From: Acidimicrobiia bacterium
Lineage (GTDB): Bacteria; Actinomycetota; Acidimicrobiia; Acidimicrobiales; Iamiaceae
Assembly: GCA_019247975.1 (NCBI GenBank)
Contig: JAFBAD010000088.1
Coordinates: 1-31,265, forward strand
Direction: 5' to 3'
Length of the DNA: 31,265 nucleotides
The position numbers and the translations under genes are program-made. Below, in pieces: positions 15,140 to 24,381 of this stretch. Each line of letters opens with the position of its first letter. The stretch's first letter is position 1. The notes below the pieces were generated by a model. The model had not been told where the DNA came from. It saw only the letters and a list, made by a program, of their open reading frames with translations, and made no database searches.

Positions 15140-15574
15140 ATGCAGGTGAGCGGACTCCTCGTGGGGAAGGGCTCGGACGTCGTGACCGTGAGTCCCGACG
15201 TCACCGTCGAACGGGTTGCGTCGGTGCTCTCGCGGCACCGCATCGGCGCGGTCGTCGTGTCCGGTGACGGCTCGGCGATCGACGGGATCGTCTCCGAGCG
15301 CGACATCGTGCGCGCGCTCGCGGGGCAGGGCGCGGGCGCGCTCGGCCAGCCGGCGTCGTCGATCATGACGAGCGACGTCGTGACGTGCGGCCCGGCGACG
15401 ACCGTCGAGCAGCTGATGGGCCTGATGACCGAGCGCCGCATCCGTCACGTGCCGGTCCTCGACGACGAGCGCCTGGGCGGCATCGTGAGCATCGGCGACG
15501 TCGTCAAGAACCGCCTCAGCGATCTCGAGAACGAGACCCAGGTCCTCCACGACTACATCGCCCACGGCCGCTGA
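15140..15574 (+). CDS. Two-CBS-domain protein
   Basis: A 144-residue protein starting at ATG 15140 (MQVSGLLVGKGSDVVTVSPD), seven bases after ACGGAGG (15127-15133). It consists of a tandem CBS pair: first repeat about 5-70, with VSGDGSAIDGIVSERDIVRAL; second about 74-135, with MTSDVVTCGPATTVEQLMGLMTERRIRHVPVLDD and GGIVSIGDVVKNRL. The stretch GIVSERD / GIVSIGD is the ligand-facing strand typical of adenosine-nucleotide-binding CBS modules (Bateman domain). Stand-alone pairs like this usually sense AMP, ATP or SAM; the partner is unknown. It follows the broken SDR gene, whose read-through frame would overlap its start. Confidence 0.9.
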   Translation: MQVSGLLVGKGSDVVTVSPDVTVERVASVLSRHRIGAVVVSGDGSAIDGIVSERDIVRALAGQGAGALGQPASSIMTSDVVTCGPATTVEQLMGLMTERRIRHVPVLDDERLGGIVSIGDVVKNRLSDLENETQVLHDYIAHGR

Positions 15575-15582
15575 CCGCGAGT

Positions 15583-15621
15583 GAAGGCAATACCGGTCGG
15601 ATTCCGACCGGTATTGCCTTC
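15583..15621. terminator. Perfect 18-bp hairpin terminator between convergent genes
   Basis: GAAGGCAATACCGGTCGG (15583-15600) and CCGACCGGTATTGCCTTC (15604-15621) pair perfectly around the loop ATT. It lies between the CBS stop (15574) and the convergent menE stop (15624). Its apex is almost the same as that of the hairpin at 5630-5672. Confidence 0.8.
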
Positions 15622-15623
15622 GA

Positions 15624-16739
15624 TCAGCGGAGGTCGTCGCGGCGGAGCTTGCCGAGGGCGGTGCGCGGGAGGTGGTCGACCAGCTCGAGCTCCTTCGGCG
15701 CGGCGGCCGCGCCGAGGTCGGCCCGGACCGTGGCGCGGAGGTCGTCGAGGGTCGGAGGCGACGACGGGTCCGCGGGCACGACGAGCGCGACGACCCGCTG
15801 CCCCCACTCGTCGTCGGGGCGGCCGACGACCGCCGCGTCGCGCACCGACGGCAGGCGTTCGAGCACCGCCTCGACCGCGGCGGGCCACACGTTCTCGCCG
15901 CCGGTCACGATCATGTCGTCGCGCCGGCCGTGGACGACGAGCGCTCCGTCGCGGAGCTCGCCGAGGTCGCCGGTCGGCAGCCATCCGTCGGCGGTGCGCG
16001 GGTCGCGCCCGTCCCGGTAGGCGCGCAGGAGCGTCGGCCCCCGCAGCTGCACCTCGCCGCCCGCGATGCGCACCTCGACCCCCGGTAGCGGACGGCCGTC
16101 GTAAACGACCCCGCCGCCGGACTCGGTCAGCCCGTAGGTGCGGACGACGTTCGCGGCGCGCTCGGCCGGGTCGGCCGCTCCGCCCAGCACGATCCAGCGG
16201 TACCCCGACGCGTCGATCCGGTCGAGCGCGGTCGGCACGAGCGACGTGAGGGTGGAGCCGAGCTCGCCCGGCGCGGAGGCGACGACGGCCGGGTCGAGGG
16301 CGCCGACCACGTCGAGTCCGACGCCGCCGACCAGCGCCCGCACGACCACGCCCAGCCCGCCCATGTGGACCAGCGGCAAGCAGGCGAACCAGCGATCGGT
16401 GGACGGAGCCAGGGCGAGCCGCTCGTGCACGGCGCGGGCGTGGGCGGCGAGTGCGTCGTGGGTGAGCACCACCCCCTTCGGTTCACCGGTCGATCCGCTC
16501 GTCGCGATCACCAGCGCGTCACCCGCCGCAACCGGCTCGGCCTCACTCCCGGTCCACGGCGCCTCGCCGTCGGAGGAGACGACCGTCGCAGGGCGCATCG
16601 CGGCGAGCACCTGCGCCCGCGCCGCAGCCGGCAACCGCCGGTCGACGGGGAACGCGGCGTCGCCGCGGTCCCAGATCCGCTGCAGCGCGTCGACGAAGGG
16701 GGGCCCGCCCGGCAGGTCGAGCGCGGTGAGAGCGGGCAC
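15624..16739 (-). CDS. menE: o-Succinylbenzoate-CoA ligase (MenE)
   Basis: A 371-residue ANL-superfamily enzyme, short for this family but the normal size of actinobacterial MenE. The start is the GTG at 16739 (VPALTALDLPGGPPFVDALQRIWDRGDAAFPVDRRLP), seven bases after a TAGCCT box; the frame upstream is a Ser/Arg-rich shadow. ATP loop: IATSGSTGEPKGVVLTHDAL (about 77-96). Adenylate motifs: RTYGLTESGGGVVYDG and GWLPTGDLGEL; hinge VHGRRDDMIVTGGENVWP; catalytic Lys in LPRTALGKLRRDDLR at the C-terminus. It converts o-succinylbenzoate plus CoA and ATP to OSB-CoA for MenB. Assigned by length, motifs and co-occurrence with menA, menD, menF, menH and menG within 10 kb. Divergent from a fatty-acid CoA ligase. 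Confidence 0.85.
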   Translation of the reverse strand: MPALTALDLPGGPPFVDALQRIWDRGDAAFPVDRRLPAAARAQVLAAMRPATVVSSDGEAPWTGSEAEPVAAGDALVIATSGSTGEPKGVVLTHDALAAHARAVHERLALAPSTDRWFACLPLVHMGGLGVVVRALVGGVGLDVVGALDPAVVASAPGELGSTLTSLVPTALDRIDASGYRWIVLGGAADPAERAANVVRTYGLTESGGGVVYDGRPLPGVEVRIAGGEVQLRGPTLLRAYRDGRDPRTADGWLPTGDLGELRDGALVVHGRRDDMIVTGGENVWPAAVEAVLERLPSVRDAAVVGRPDDEWGQRVVALVVPADPSSPPTLDDLRATVRADLGAAAAPKELELVDHLPRTALGKLRRDDLR

Positions 16740-16791
16740 GCCCCGGAGGCTACGGTCCGACCTCGAGACCGTCGTCGCCGAGGGGGCCGCC

Positions 16792-18419
<1,628 letters not shown>

Positions 18420-18423
<4 letters not shown>

Positions 18424-19247
18424 CCGAGGACGCGACGCTCGACGCGCAGCGGCGCCTGTGGACGCTCGGCGACTACAGCGCGGTCGCGAAGCACCTGCAG
18501 GCGATCAGTGAGGAGCTGGTCTCCGCGATGGCCATCACCGCCGGCGACGACGTGCTCGACGTGGCCGTCGGCGACGGGAACGCCGCGATCCTGGCCGCTC
18601 GGGGCGGGGCCTCCGTCACCGGCGTCGACCTGACCCCGGCGCAGCTCGACCTGGCCCGGGCCCGCTGCGCAGCCGAGGGCGTGGACGTCGAGCTGCGCGA
18701 GGGCAACGCCGAGGCGCTCCCGTTCCCGGACGCGAGCTTCGACGTCGTCGTCTCCTCGATGGGCCTGATCTTCGCCCCCGACCACGAGGCCGCGGCGGCC
18801 GAGGTGGCCCGGGTGCTGCGGCCGCGCGGGCGGGTGGGGATCACCGCGTGGGCCGACGAGGGCTGGGCAGACCGGTTGTGGGAGCGGGCCGCCGAGCTGC
18901 TGCCACCCCCGAACCCGTCGGCTCCGAAGCCCGACGACTGGGGCGACCCGTCGACCGCGGTGGCCCGGTTCGCGGCGGCCGGCATCGAGGCGACGGCCGA
19001 CGTCCGACCGTTCTGGTGGCAGCTGCCCTCCGAGGCGGCGGCCGCGGCCTTCTTCGAGCAGGCGGCCGGGCCGTTCATCGCCCTGTTCCAGCGGGCCGAG
19101 ACCAACGGGACGGCCGATCAGTTGCGGTCCGCGGTCCTCGAGGCGGTGCACGAGGCCAACGAGGCGACCGACGGCACCTGCCGCTTGTCGGCGCCGTTCG
19201 TGCTGGTCACCGGCCGGGGGAATGAGGGGTTGGGACCCAGGGGTTGA
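18420..19247 (+). CDS. Class I SAM-dependent methyltransferase
   Basis: A 275-residue methyltransferase starting at ATG 18420, overlapping the previous stop as ATGA. It begins MTEDATLDAQRRLWTLGDYSAVAKHLQAISEEL. SAM motif I is VLDVAVGDGNAAI (about 41-53), with the acidic loop GVDLTP (about 62-67); motif II is FDVVVSSMGLIFAPDHEAA (about 101-119), followed by VARVLRPRGRVGITAW. The order matches UbiE/COQ5-like small-molecule methyltransferases, and the protein lacks the MenG-specific N-terminus, so it is not the menaquinone methylase found at 25577-26257. The coupling to the CoA ligase suggests action on an acyl or related lipid product (inferred). Substrate unknown. Confidence 0.9.
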
Positions 19248-19258
19248 CCCCGCATACT
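19230..19258 (+). promoter_or_regulatory. Candidate sigma-70-type promoter for the MFS gene
   Basis: TTGGGA (19230-19235), a 17-base spacer and CATACT (19253-19258) give a good vegetative promoter layout. It straddles the stop of the methyltransferase gene. The start would be near 19265, 34 bases before the TTG start codon, with GGGAAGG (19286-19292) as ribosome binding site. Confidence 0.45.
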
Positions 19259-19298
19259 CGGAACTTCGCCGTTCCGCCGATCCTGGGAAGGCTCGACC

Positions 19299-20900
19299 TT
19301 GCTGTACGCCGCGAAGCAGGACCCGGAGCGGATCCAACGGTTGCGTTGGTACACGCTGCTGGTCCTCTGCATCAGCCTCATCGTGATCGTGCTCGACAAC
19401 ACGATCCTCAACGTCGCCATCCCGACGCTGGCCAAGCCGGCCAGCAAGGGCGGCCTCGGCGCTTCGGCCAGCGAGCTGCAGTGGATCGTCGACGCCTACA
19501 CGATCGTCTTCGCCGGGCTGCTGCTCACCGCCGGCAGCCTCGGTGACCGCTTCGGCCGCTACCGGGCCCTCACCTTCGGCCTGATCGTCTTCGGCACCGG
19601 TTCGCTGGCCTCCGCCTTCGCCGGTTCCGCCACCGCGCTGATCGCCACCCGCTCGCTCATGGGCATCGGCGGGGCGTTCATCATGCCGTCGACCCTGTCG
19701 GTGATCACGAACACCTTCACCGACCACCAGGAGCGGGGGAAGGCGATCGGCGTCTGGGCCGGTGTGTCCGCGCTCGGCATCGGCCTCGGCCCGATCTCGG
19801 GCGGCGTGCTCCTGGCCCACTTCTGGTGGGGATCGATCTTCCTCGTCAACCTGCCGATCGTGATCATCGGCCTCATCGGCGGCTACTTCCTCGTGCCGGA
19901 GTCGCGCGACCCGTCCGCCCCGCGACTCGACTTCGTCGGCGCCGGGCTGTCGATCGTCGCCCTGGCCGCTCTGCTCTGGGCGATCATCGAAGCGCCCACC
20001 AAGGGCTGGACCTCGACGTCGATCGTCATCTCGGGATTGGCCGGCGTGGCGCTCTTCGTCGGGTTCCTCCTCTGGGAGCGGCGGACACCGAACCCGATGC
20101 TCGACCTGACGTTCTTCCGCAACCCACGGTTCAGCGTGGCCAGCGCGGCGATCATGCTCACGTTCTTCGCGCTGTTCGGCACCATCTTCCTGCTGACCCA
20201 GTACCTGCAGTCGGTGCTCGGCTACTCGACGGTGAAGGCCGGCGCGGTCCTCGTGCCGCAGGCCGCGGTGATGATGGTGCTCGCCCCGCAGTCGGCGAAC
20301 CTGGTCCGCCGCTTCGGCAACAAGCGGGTGGTGGCCACCGGGCTGACGGTGGTCGGCCTCTCGTTGTTGCTCTTCACCCAGTTCGACGTGGACAGCAGCA
20401 CGCTGGAGGTGATCGTCATCACCATGCTGCTCGGCGTCGGCATGGCCAACGTGATGGCACCGGCCACCGACTCGATCATGGGCTCGCTGCCCCGGGCCAA
20501 GGCCGGTGTCGGCTCGGCCATGAACGACACGACCCGCCAGATGGGCGGGGCGCTCGGCGTGGCGATCCTCGGGTCGATCCTGTCGTCCCGCTACGGGGCC
20601 CGGGTCACCGAGCTGCTGCCGAACGCGTCGAGCCACGTGATCGCAGCCACGAAGGACAACGTGGGCGAGGCGCTCGCCTTCTCCCACACCAAGGCGAGCG
20701 GCCCGCTGTCGGCGCAGATCAGCGAGGCCGCGAAGGATGCCTTCGTGCACGGTCTCCACACGTCGTCGGTGGTGGCTGCGGGCGTGCTCCTGGTGGCGGT
20801 GATCGGTGTCGTCCTGTGGCTGCCGGCGCGGCACCGGGACGAAGCCACCGAAGCCGAAGCGGTCTCGTTCGAGCCGGTGGCGGCCGGCGGCGGCGGTTGA
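19299..20900 (+). CDS. MFS drug exporter, DHA2 (14-span) family
   Basis: A 533-residue integral membrane transporter. The start is the TTG at 19299 (LLYAAKQDPERIQRLRWYTLLVL), six to seven bases after GGGAAGG. TM1 is LLVLCISLIVIVLDNTILNVAIPTL with the DHA2 'D-N-T-I-x-N-V-A-I-P' motif. The loop after TM2 has GSLGDRFGRYRAL (MFS motif A), and TM5 has GLGPISGGVL (motif C, the antiporter signature). The length fits 14 helices. Close relatives (EmrB/QacA type) expel drugs, dyes or lipids by proton antiport. The tail ends with a short Gly run. It is transcribed from its own promoter between the methyltransferase gene and menA, 16 bases from the latter. Confidence 0.93.
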   Translation: MLYAAKQDPERIQRLRWYTLLVLCISLIVIVLDNTILNVAIPTLAKPASKGGLGASASELQWIVDAYTIVFAGLLLTAGSLGDRFGRYRALTFGLIVFGTGSLASAFAGSATALIATRSLMGIGGAFIMPSTLSVITNTFTDHQERGKAIGVWAGVSALGIGLGPISGGVLLAHFWWGSIFLVNLPIVIIGLIGGYFLVPESRDPSAPRLDFVGAGLSIVALAALLWAIIEAPTKGWTSTSIVISGLAGVALFVGFLLWERRTPNPMLDLTFFRNPRFSVASAAIMLTFFALFGTIFLLTQYLQSVLGYSTVKAGAVLVPQAAVMMVLAPQSANLVRRFGNKRVVATGLTVVGLSLLLFTQFDVDSSTLEVIVITMLLGVGMANVMAPATDSIMGSLPRAKAGVGSAMNDTTRQMGGALGVAILGSILSSRYGARVTELLPNASSHVIAATKDNVGEALAFSHTKASGPLSAQISEAAKDAFVHGLHTSSVVAAGVLLVAVIGVVLWLPARHRDEATEAEAVSFEPVAAGGGG

Positions 20901-20916
20901 GCTAGACACAGCGCCC

Positions 20917-21798
20917 GTGAACATCTGGGTCGCCGGTGCGCGGCCCCGGACCCTGCCGGCCGCGGTCGTGCCCGTGCTGGTGGGCACGGCCTGCGCCGCC
21001 GGTGAGACGCCCGGTGGCCTGATCTGGTGGCGGGCCGCGTGCGCGCTGGTCGTCGCGCTCGCCATCCAGGTCGCGACCAACTACGCCAACGACTACAGCG
21101 ACGGGGTGCGGGGCACCGACGACGCCACCCGCCGGGTCGGGCCCGTGCGGCTGGTCGGCCAGGGCCTCGCGGCGCCGGCGAGCGTCAAGCGGGCGTCGTT
21201 CCTCGCGTTCGGCGTGGCTGGGCTGGCGGGTCTGGCGCTCACCTTCGCGGTCGGCCCCGAGCTGCTGATCGTCGGAGTGGCGTCGATCCTGGCCGGCTGG
21301 TTCTACACCGGTGGTCCCCGGCCCTACGGCTACGCGGGGCTGGGCGAGGTGTTCGTGTTCGCCTTCTTCGGTCTGGTGGCGACCATCGGGTCGGCGTACG
21401 TCCAGACCGAGTCGATCTCGGGTCTCGCGGTCGCGGCCGCCATCCCGGTCGGCTTCCTCGCCACCGCGCTGCTCGTGGTGAACAACCTGCGCGACATCCC
21501 CGGCGACACGGCGGTCGGCAAGCGGACGCTGGCGGTGCGCATGGGCGACCGACCGACCCGGATCTTCTACGTCGTCCTGCTCGCCGGCGCGTTCGTCGCG
21601 GTGCCGCTGATCGCCGGGATCGGCGGGCGGCCGGCCGGCGCGCTCGCGCTCATCGCGATCGTGTTCGCGCAGCGCCCGGTCACCGCGGTGCTGAGCGGAG
21701 CCCGTGGTCCCGCGCTGATCCCGGTGCTGGCCGCCACCGGTCGCGTTCAGCTCGTCTACGGCGTGCTGTTCGCGATCGGCCTCGCCATCTCAGCCTGA
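20917..21798 (+). CDS. menA: 1,4-Dihydroxy-2-naphthoate polyprenyltransferase (MenA)
   Basis: A 293-residue membrane prenyltransferase. The start is the GTG at 20917 (VNIWVAGARPRTLPAAVVPVLVGTA), matching the usual MenA N-terminus with its ARPRTLP motif; the frame upstream is a shadow of the MFS gene. About eight to nine hydrophobic helices are visible. The two Asp-rich motifs that bind magnesium and prenyl diphosphate are present: NDYSDGVRGTD (about 59-69) and NNLRDIPGDTAVGKRTLAVRMG (about 189-210). It attaches the isoprenoid tail to 1,4-dihydroxy-2-naphthoate with loss of CO2, giving demethylmenaquinone. Its stop overlaps the convergent menH gene by nine bases. Confidence 0.95.
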   Translation: MNIWVAGARPRTLPAAVVPVLVGTACAAGETPGGLIWWRAACALVVALAIQVATNYANDYSDGVRGTDDATRRVGPVRLVGQGLAAPASVKRASFLAFGVAGLAGLALTFAVGPELLIVGVASILAGWFYTGGPRPYGYAGLGEVFVFAFFGLVATIGSAYVQTESISGLAVAAAIPVGFLATALLVVNNLRDIPGDTAVGKRTLAVRMGDRPTRIFYVVLLAGAFVAVPLIAGIGGRPAGALALIAIVFAQRPVTAVLSGARGPALIPVLAATGRVQLVYGVLFAIGLAISA

Positions 21799-22527
21799 TT
21801 CCTCGTCGGTCACCGCGAACCAGCGCTCGAGCGCGTCGGTGAAGCGCTCGGGTGCCTCGAAGGGGACCGCGTGGCCGGCGCCGGCGACGACCACGAGCTC
21901 GGCGTTGTCGCCGATGGAGCGGACCAGCTGGGCGCCGAGCCGGCGGAACTTCCCGTCGAGCTCGCCTGCGACGACCAGGACCGGGGACTCGATGGCGGCG
22001 AGGCGGTCCCACAGCGGCGGATCCATCATCCCGGTGCCGGACGTCCGCAGGCTCGCGGCGAGCCCGGCCGCGGTGTTGGCCCGACGTTCGGCGAGGCCCG
22101 GGGCGTCGGCCGGCAGGCCGGTGAAGAGCGGCTGGGCGAGCCACTCGTCGAGGAACGCGTCGACGCCGATCGCCTCGATGCGGTCGGCGAGCTCCTCGTC
22201 GGCCTGGCGCCGAGCGGCCCGCTCCTCGTCGTGGTCGATCCCGGCGGTGGCGCTCACGAGCACGAGCCGCTCGACGACCTCGGGATGGGCGATGGCGACG
22301 TGGAGCGCGACCCGGCCGCCCATCGAGTAGCCGACGTAGGTCGCCGGGCCGTTGCCCTCGGCCACGACCGCCGCGGTCTCCCACAGCCCGAACCGCTCGT
22401 CACCCGCGGTGCCGTGGCCGGGGAGGTCCGGGGTGCGGACGTCGTAGCGGTCGCGGAGGCGGTCGGCGATCGCCTGCCACGATCCGGAGGTCTGCGTGAA
22501 CCCGTGCAGCAGCACGATCGCGGGCAT
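21790..22527 (-). CDS. menH: Alpha/beta hydrolase, probable SHCHC synthase (MenH)
   Basis: A 245-residue alpha/beta-hydrolase starting at ATG 22527 (MPAIVLLHGFTQTSGSWQAIADRL). HGFTQTSGSW gives the oxyanion hole (about 8-17); DLPGHG follows; the nucleophile is Ser in VGYSMGGR (about 65-72); the acid is in VVAGELDGKF (about 186-195); the His is in GAGHAVPFEAPE (about 216-227). The GYSMGGR element and the long cap match MenH, which removes pyruvate from SEPHCHC, the MenD product. Neighbouring menD (divergent) and menA (convergent, nine-base overlap) support the assignment, but alpha/beta hydrolases are numerous, so a related hydrolase cannot be excluded. Confidence 0.8.
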   Translation of the reverse strand: MPAIVLLHGFTQTSGSWQAIADRLRDRYDVRTPDLPGHGTAGDERFGLWETAAVVAEGNGPATYVGYSMGGRVALHVAIAHPEVVERLVLVSATAGIDHDEERAARRQADEELADRIEAIGVDAFLDEWLAQPLFTGLPADAPGLAERRANTAAGLAASLRTSGTGMMDPPLWDRLAAIESPVLVVAGELDGKFRRLGAQLVRSIGDNAELVVVAGAGHAVPFEAPERFTDALERWFAVTDEESG

Positions 22528-22533
22528 CGCGAC

Positions 22534-22572
22534 AGCGTCGCACGGTCGACGCGGTCCACGAGCGTCGCACGG
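22534..22572. repeat. 12-bp direct repeat in the menH-menD intergenic region
   Basis: AGCGTCGCACGG occurs at 22534-22545 and again at 22561-22572, 27 bases apart, within the 68-base divergent region. Tandem copies facing a promoter suggest an operator for a shared regulator of the two men genes. It could be chance in high-GC sequence. Confidence 0.3.
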
Positions 22573-22580
22573 CGGCGCCC

Positions 22581-22586
22581 TACCCT
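22581..22586 (+). promoter_or_regulatory. -10-like box directly upstream of menD
   Basis: TACCCT (TANNNT) lies nine bases before the menD ATG, giving a message with little or no leader. Confidence 0.3.
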
Positions 22587-22595
22587 GCGACGTCG

Positions 22596-24323
22596 ATGAG
22601 CGACACGGCCGATGTGGCGGCGACCTTCTGCGCCACCCTCGTCGACGAGTGGGTGCGGGGCGGCGTGCTCGACGCCGTGGTGTGCCCTGGCTCGCGGTCG
22701 ACGCCGATGGCCCTCGCGCTGGCCGACGAGCCCCGCCTGCGCGTGCACGTGCACCACGACGAGCGCTCGGCCGGGTTCATGGCCCTCGGGCTGTCGATGC
22801 GGGGCTCGCCCGCAGTCGTGCTCACCACCAGCGGGACGGCGGCGGTCGAGCTGCACCCGGCGGTGGTCGAGGCGCACCACGCCCGCGTGCCGCTGCTCGT
22901 CGTCACGGCCGACCGGCCGCCCGAGCTGCAGGACGTCGGCGCGCCCCAGACGATCGACCAGACCCACCTCTTCGGCCGGGCCGTGCGCTGGTTCGTCGCA
23001 CCGGGCGTGCCGGACCTCGCCTCCCGCAGCGCCTGGCGCTCGCTCGGGGCCCGCGCCGTCTCCGCCGCCAACGGGGTGCCGCCGGGGCCGGTCCACCTGA
23101 ACCTCGCCTTCCGGGAGCCGCTGGTCGGCACGGCCGGCGAGCGGCCGCCGGCCCGGGGCGTCGGCCCCGGCTGGCCCGAGGGTCGCCCGTGGACGATGAC
23201 CGCGCCCGGGCTGGCCCCGCCGACCAGCGACGACGCGTTCCGCATCCAGGAGCTGTCCGGGGCCGCCGGGGTGATCGTGGCCGGCATGCGCTGCGGTGCG
23301 GCCGACCGCATCCACCGGTTGGCCGCGGCGCTCGGTTGGCCCGTTCTGGCCGACCCCCGCTCGGGGTGCCGCACGCCGACCGGCACGACCGTCGCCGCCG
23401 CGGACGCGATCCTCCGCCACCGCGACACCGCGGAGCGGCTCGGGCCCGAGGTGGTGCTGCGCATGGGCGAGCCGCCCGCGTCGCGGGTCCTGAACACCTG
23501 GATCGCGGACAGCGGCGCCACCGAGGTGCTCGTCCACGAGCAGGGCGCGTGGATCGACCCCGACCGCCGCCTCGACCGCATCGTCGTCGGTCAGCCGAGC
23601 GAGTGGTGGGATCCGCTCATCGCGGGCGTGACCCCGGCCGACCCGACCTGGCTCGACGGCTGGCAGCAGGCTGAGGCCGCTGCGCAGCAGGCGTTCGACG
23701 ACGTGCTCGCACTGCACCCCGAGCCGACCGAACCGGGCGTCGCCCGCTCGGTGCTGGCCGCGCTGCCCGACCACGCCCGCCTCGTCGTTGCGTCGTCCAT
23801 GCCGATCCGCGACATCGAGTGGTACGGCGCGCCGCGGAGCGGCGTGTGGGTCGAGGCGAACCGTGGCGCCAACGGCATCGACGGCGTGCTGTCGACCGCG
23901 GTCGGTGTCGCGCTGTCGGCGGCCGGGCCGACCGTCGCGCTGGTCGGCGACCTCGCGTTCCTGCACGACTCGGGCGCGCTGGTCGGCCTCGTGCGCCGCC
24001 CGGCCGAGCTCACCATCGTCGTGGTCGACAACGACGGCGGCGGCATCTTCTCGTTCCTGCCGCAGCACGACCTGCTGCCGTCCGAGCGCTTCGAGCAGGT
24101 CCTCGGCACGCCCCATGGCGTCGACATCGGCGCGCTCGGGGAGGCCCACCGGTTGCGGGTCACGCGACCGAAGCTCGCGACGGACGTCGGCGAGGCGGTC
24201 ACCGCGGCGCTCGGCCGCCCCGGCCCCGAGCTCGTCCACGTGCGCACCGACCGCACGTCGAACGTGGAGGTCCACGACGAGCTCCACGCCGCCGTCGCCG
24301 AAGCCCTCGGCCGCCTTCCTTAG
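22596..24323 (+). CDS. menD: 2-Succinyl-5-enolpyruvyl-6-hydroxy-3-cyclohexene-1-carboxylate synthase (MenD)
   Basis: A 575-residue thiamine-diphosphate enzyme, the normal size for MenD, starting at ATG 22596 (MSDTADVAATFCATLVDEWVRGGV). The N-terminal pyrimidine-binding domain has VVCPGSRSTPMALAL (about 28-42) and the HHDERSAGFMALGLS segment with the catalytic Glu; TTSGTAAVELHPAVVEA and TADRPPELQDVGAPQTIDQ follow, all MenD hallmarks. The C-terminal domain binds thiamine diphosphate: ALVGDLAFLHDSGAL (about 448-462) and IVVVDNDGGGIFSFLPQ (about 474-490) provide the GDL...NN-type metal motif. It joins 2-oxoglutarate to isochorismate with release of CO2. Divergent from menH; convergent with menF. 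Confidence 0.96.
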   Translation: MSDTADVAATFCATLVDEWVRGGVLDAVVCPGSRSTPMALALADEPRLRVHVHHDERSAGFMALGLSMRGSPAVVLTTSGTAAVELHPAVVEAHHARVPLLVVTADRPPELQDVGAPQTIDQTHLFGRAVRWFVAPGVPDLASRSAWRSLGARAVSAANGVPPGPVHLNLAFREPLVGTAGERPPARGVGPGWPEGRPWTMTAPGLAPPTSDDAFRIQELSGAAGVIVAGMRCGAADRIHRLAAALGWPVLADPRSGCRTPTGTTVAAADAILRHRDTAERLGPEVVLRMGEPPASRVLNTWIADSGATEVLVHEQGAWIDPDRRLDRIVVGQPSEWWDPLIAGVTPADPTWLDGWQQAEAAAQQAFDDVLALHPEPTEPGVARSVLAALPDHARLVVASSMPIRDIEWYGAPRSGVWVEANRGANGIDGVLSTAVGVALSAAGPTVALVGDLAFLHDSGALVGLVRRPAELTIVVVDNDGGGIFSFLPQHDLLPSERFEQVLGTPHGVDIGALGEAHRLRVTRPKLATDVGEAVTAALGRPGPELVHVRTDRTSNVEVHDELHAAVAEALGRLP

Positions 24324-24327
24324 GACC

Positions 24328-24375
24328 TTTTGGTACGTGGATCTGTCGCCAGAGCGACCGATCCACCGACCAAAA
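24328..24375. terminator. Imperfect hairpin terminator between menD and menF
   Basis: TTTTGGT (24328-24334) pairs with ACCAAAA (24369-24375), GTGGATC (24337-24343) with GATCCAC (24360-24366), and TCGC (24346-24349) with GCGA (24354-24357), loop CAGA. The outer A/T tracts supply a T-run in either direction. It lies between the convergent stops at 24323 and 24382. Confidence 0.65.
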
Positions 24376-24381
24376 CGGTTC

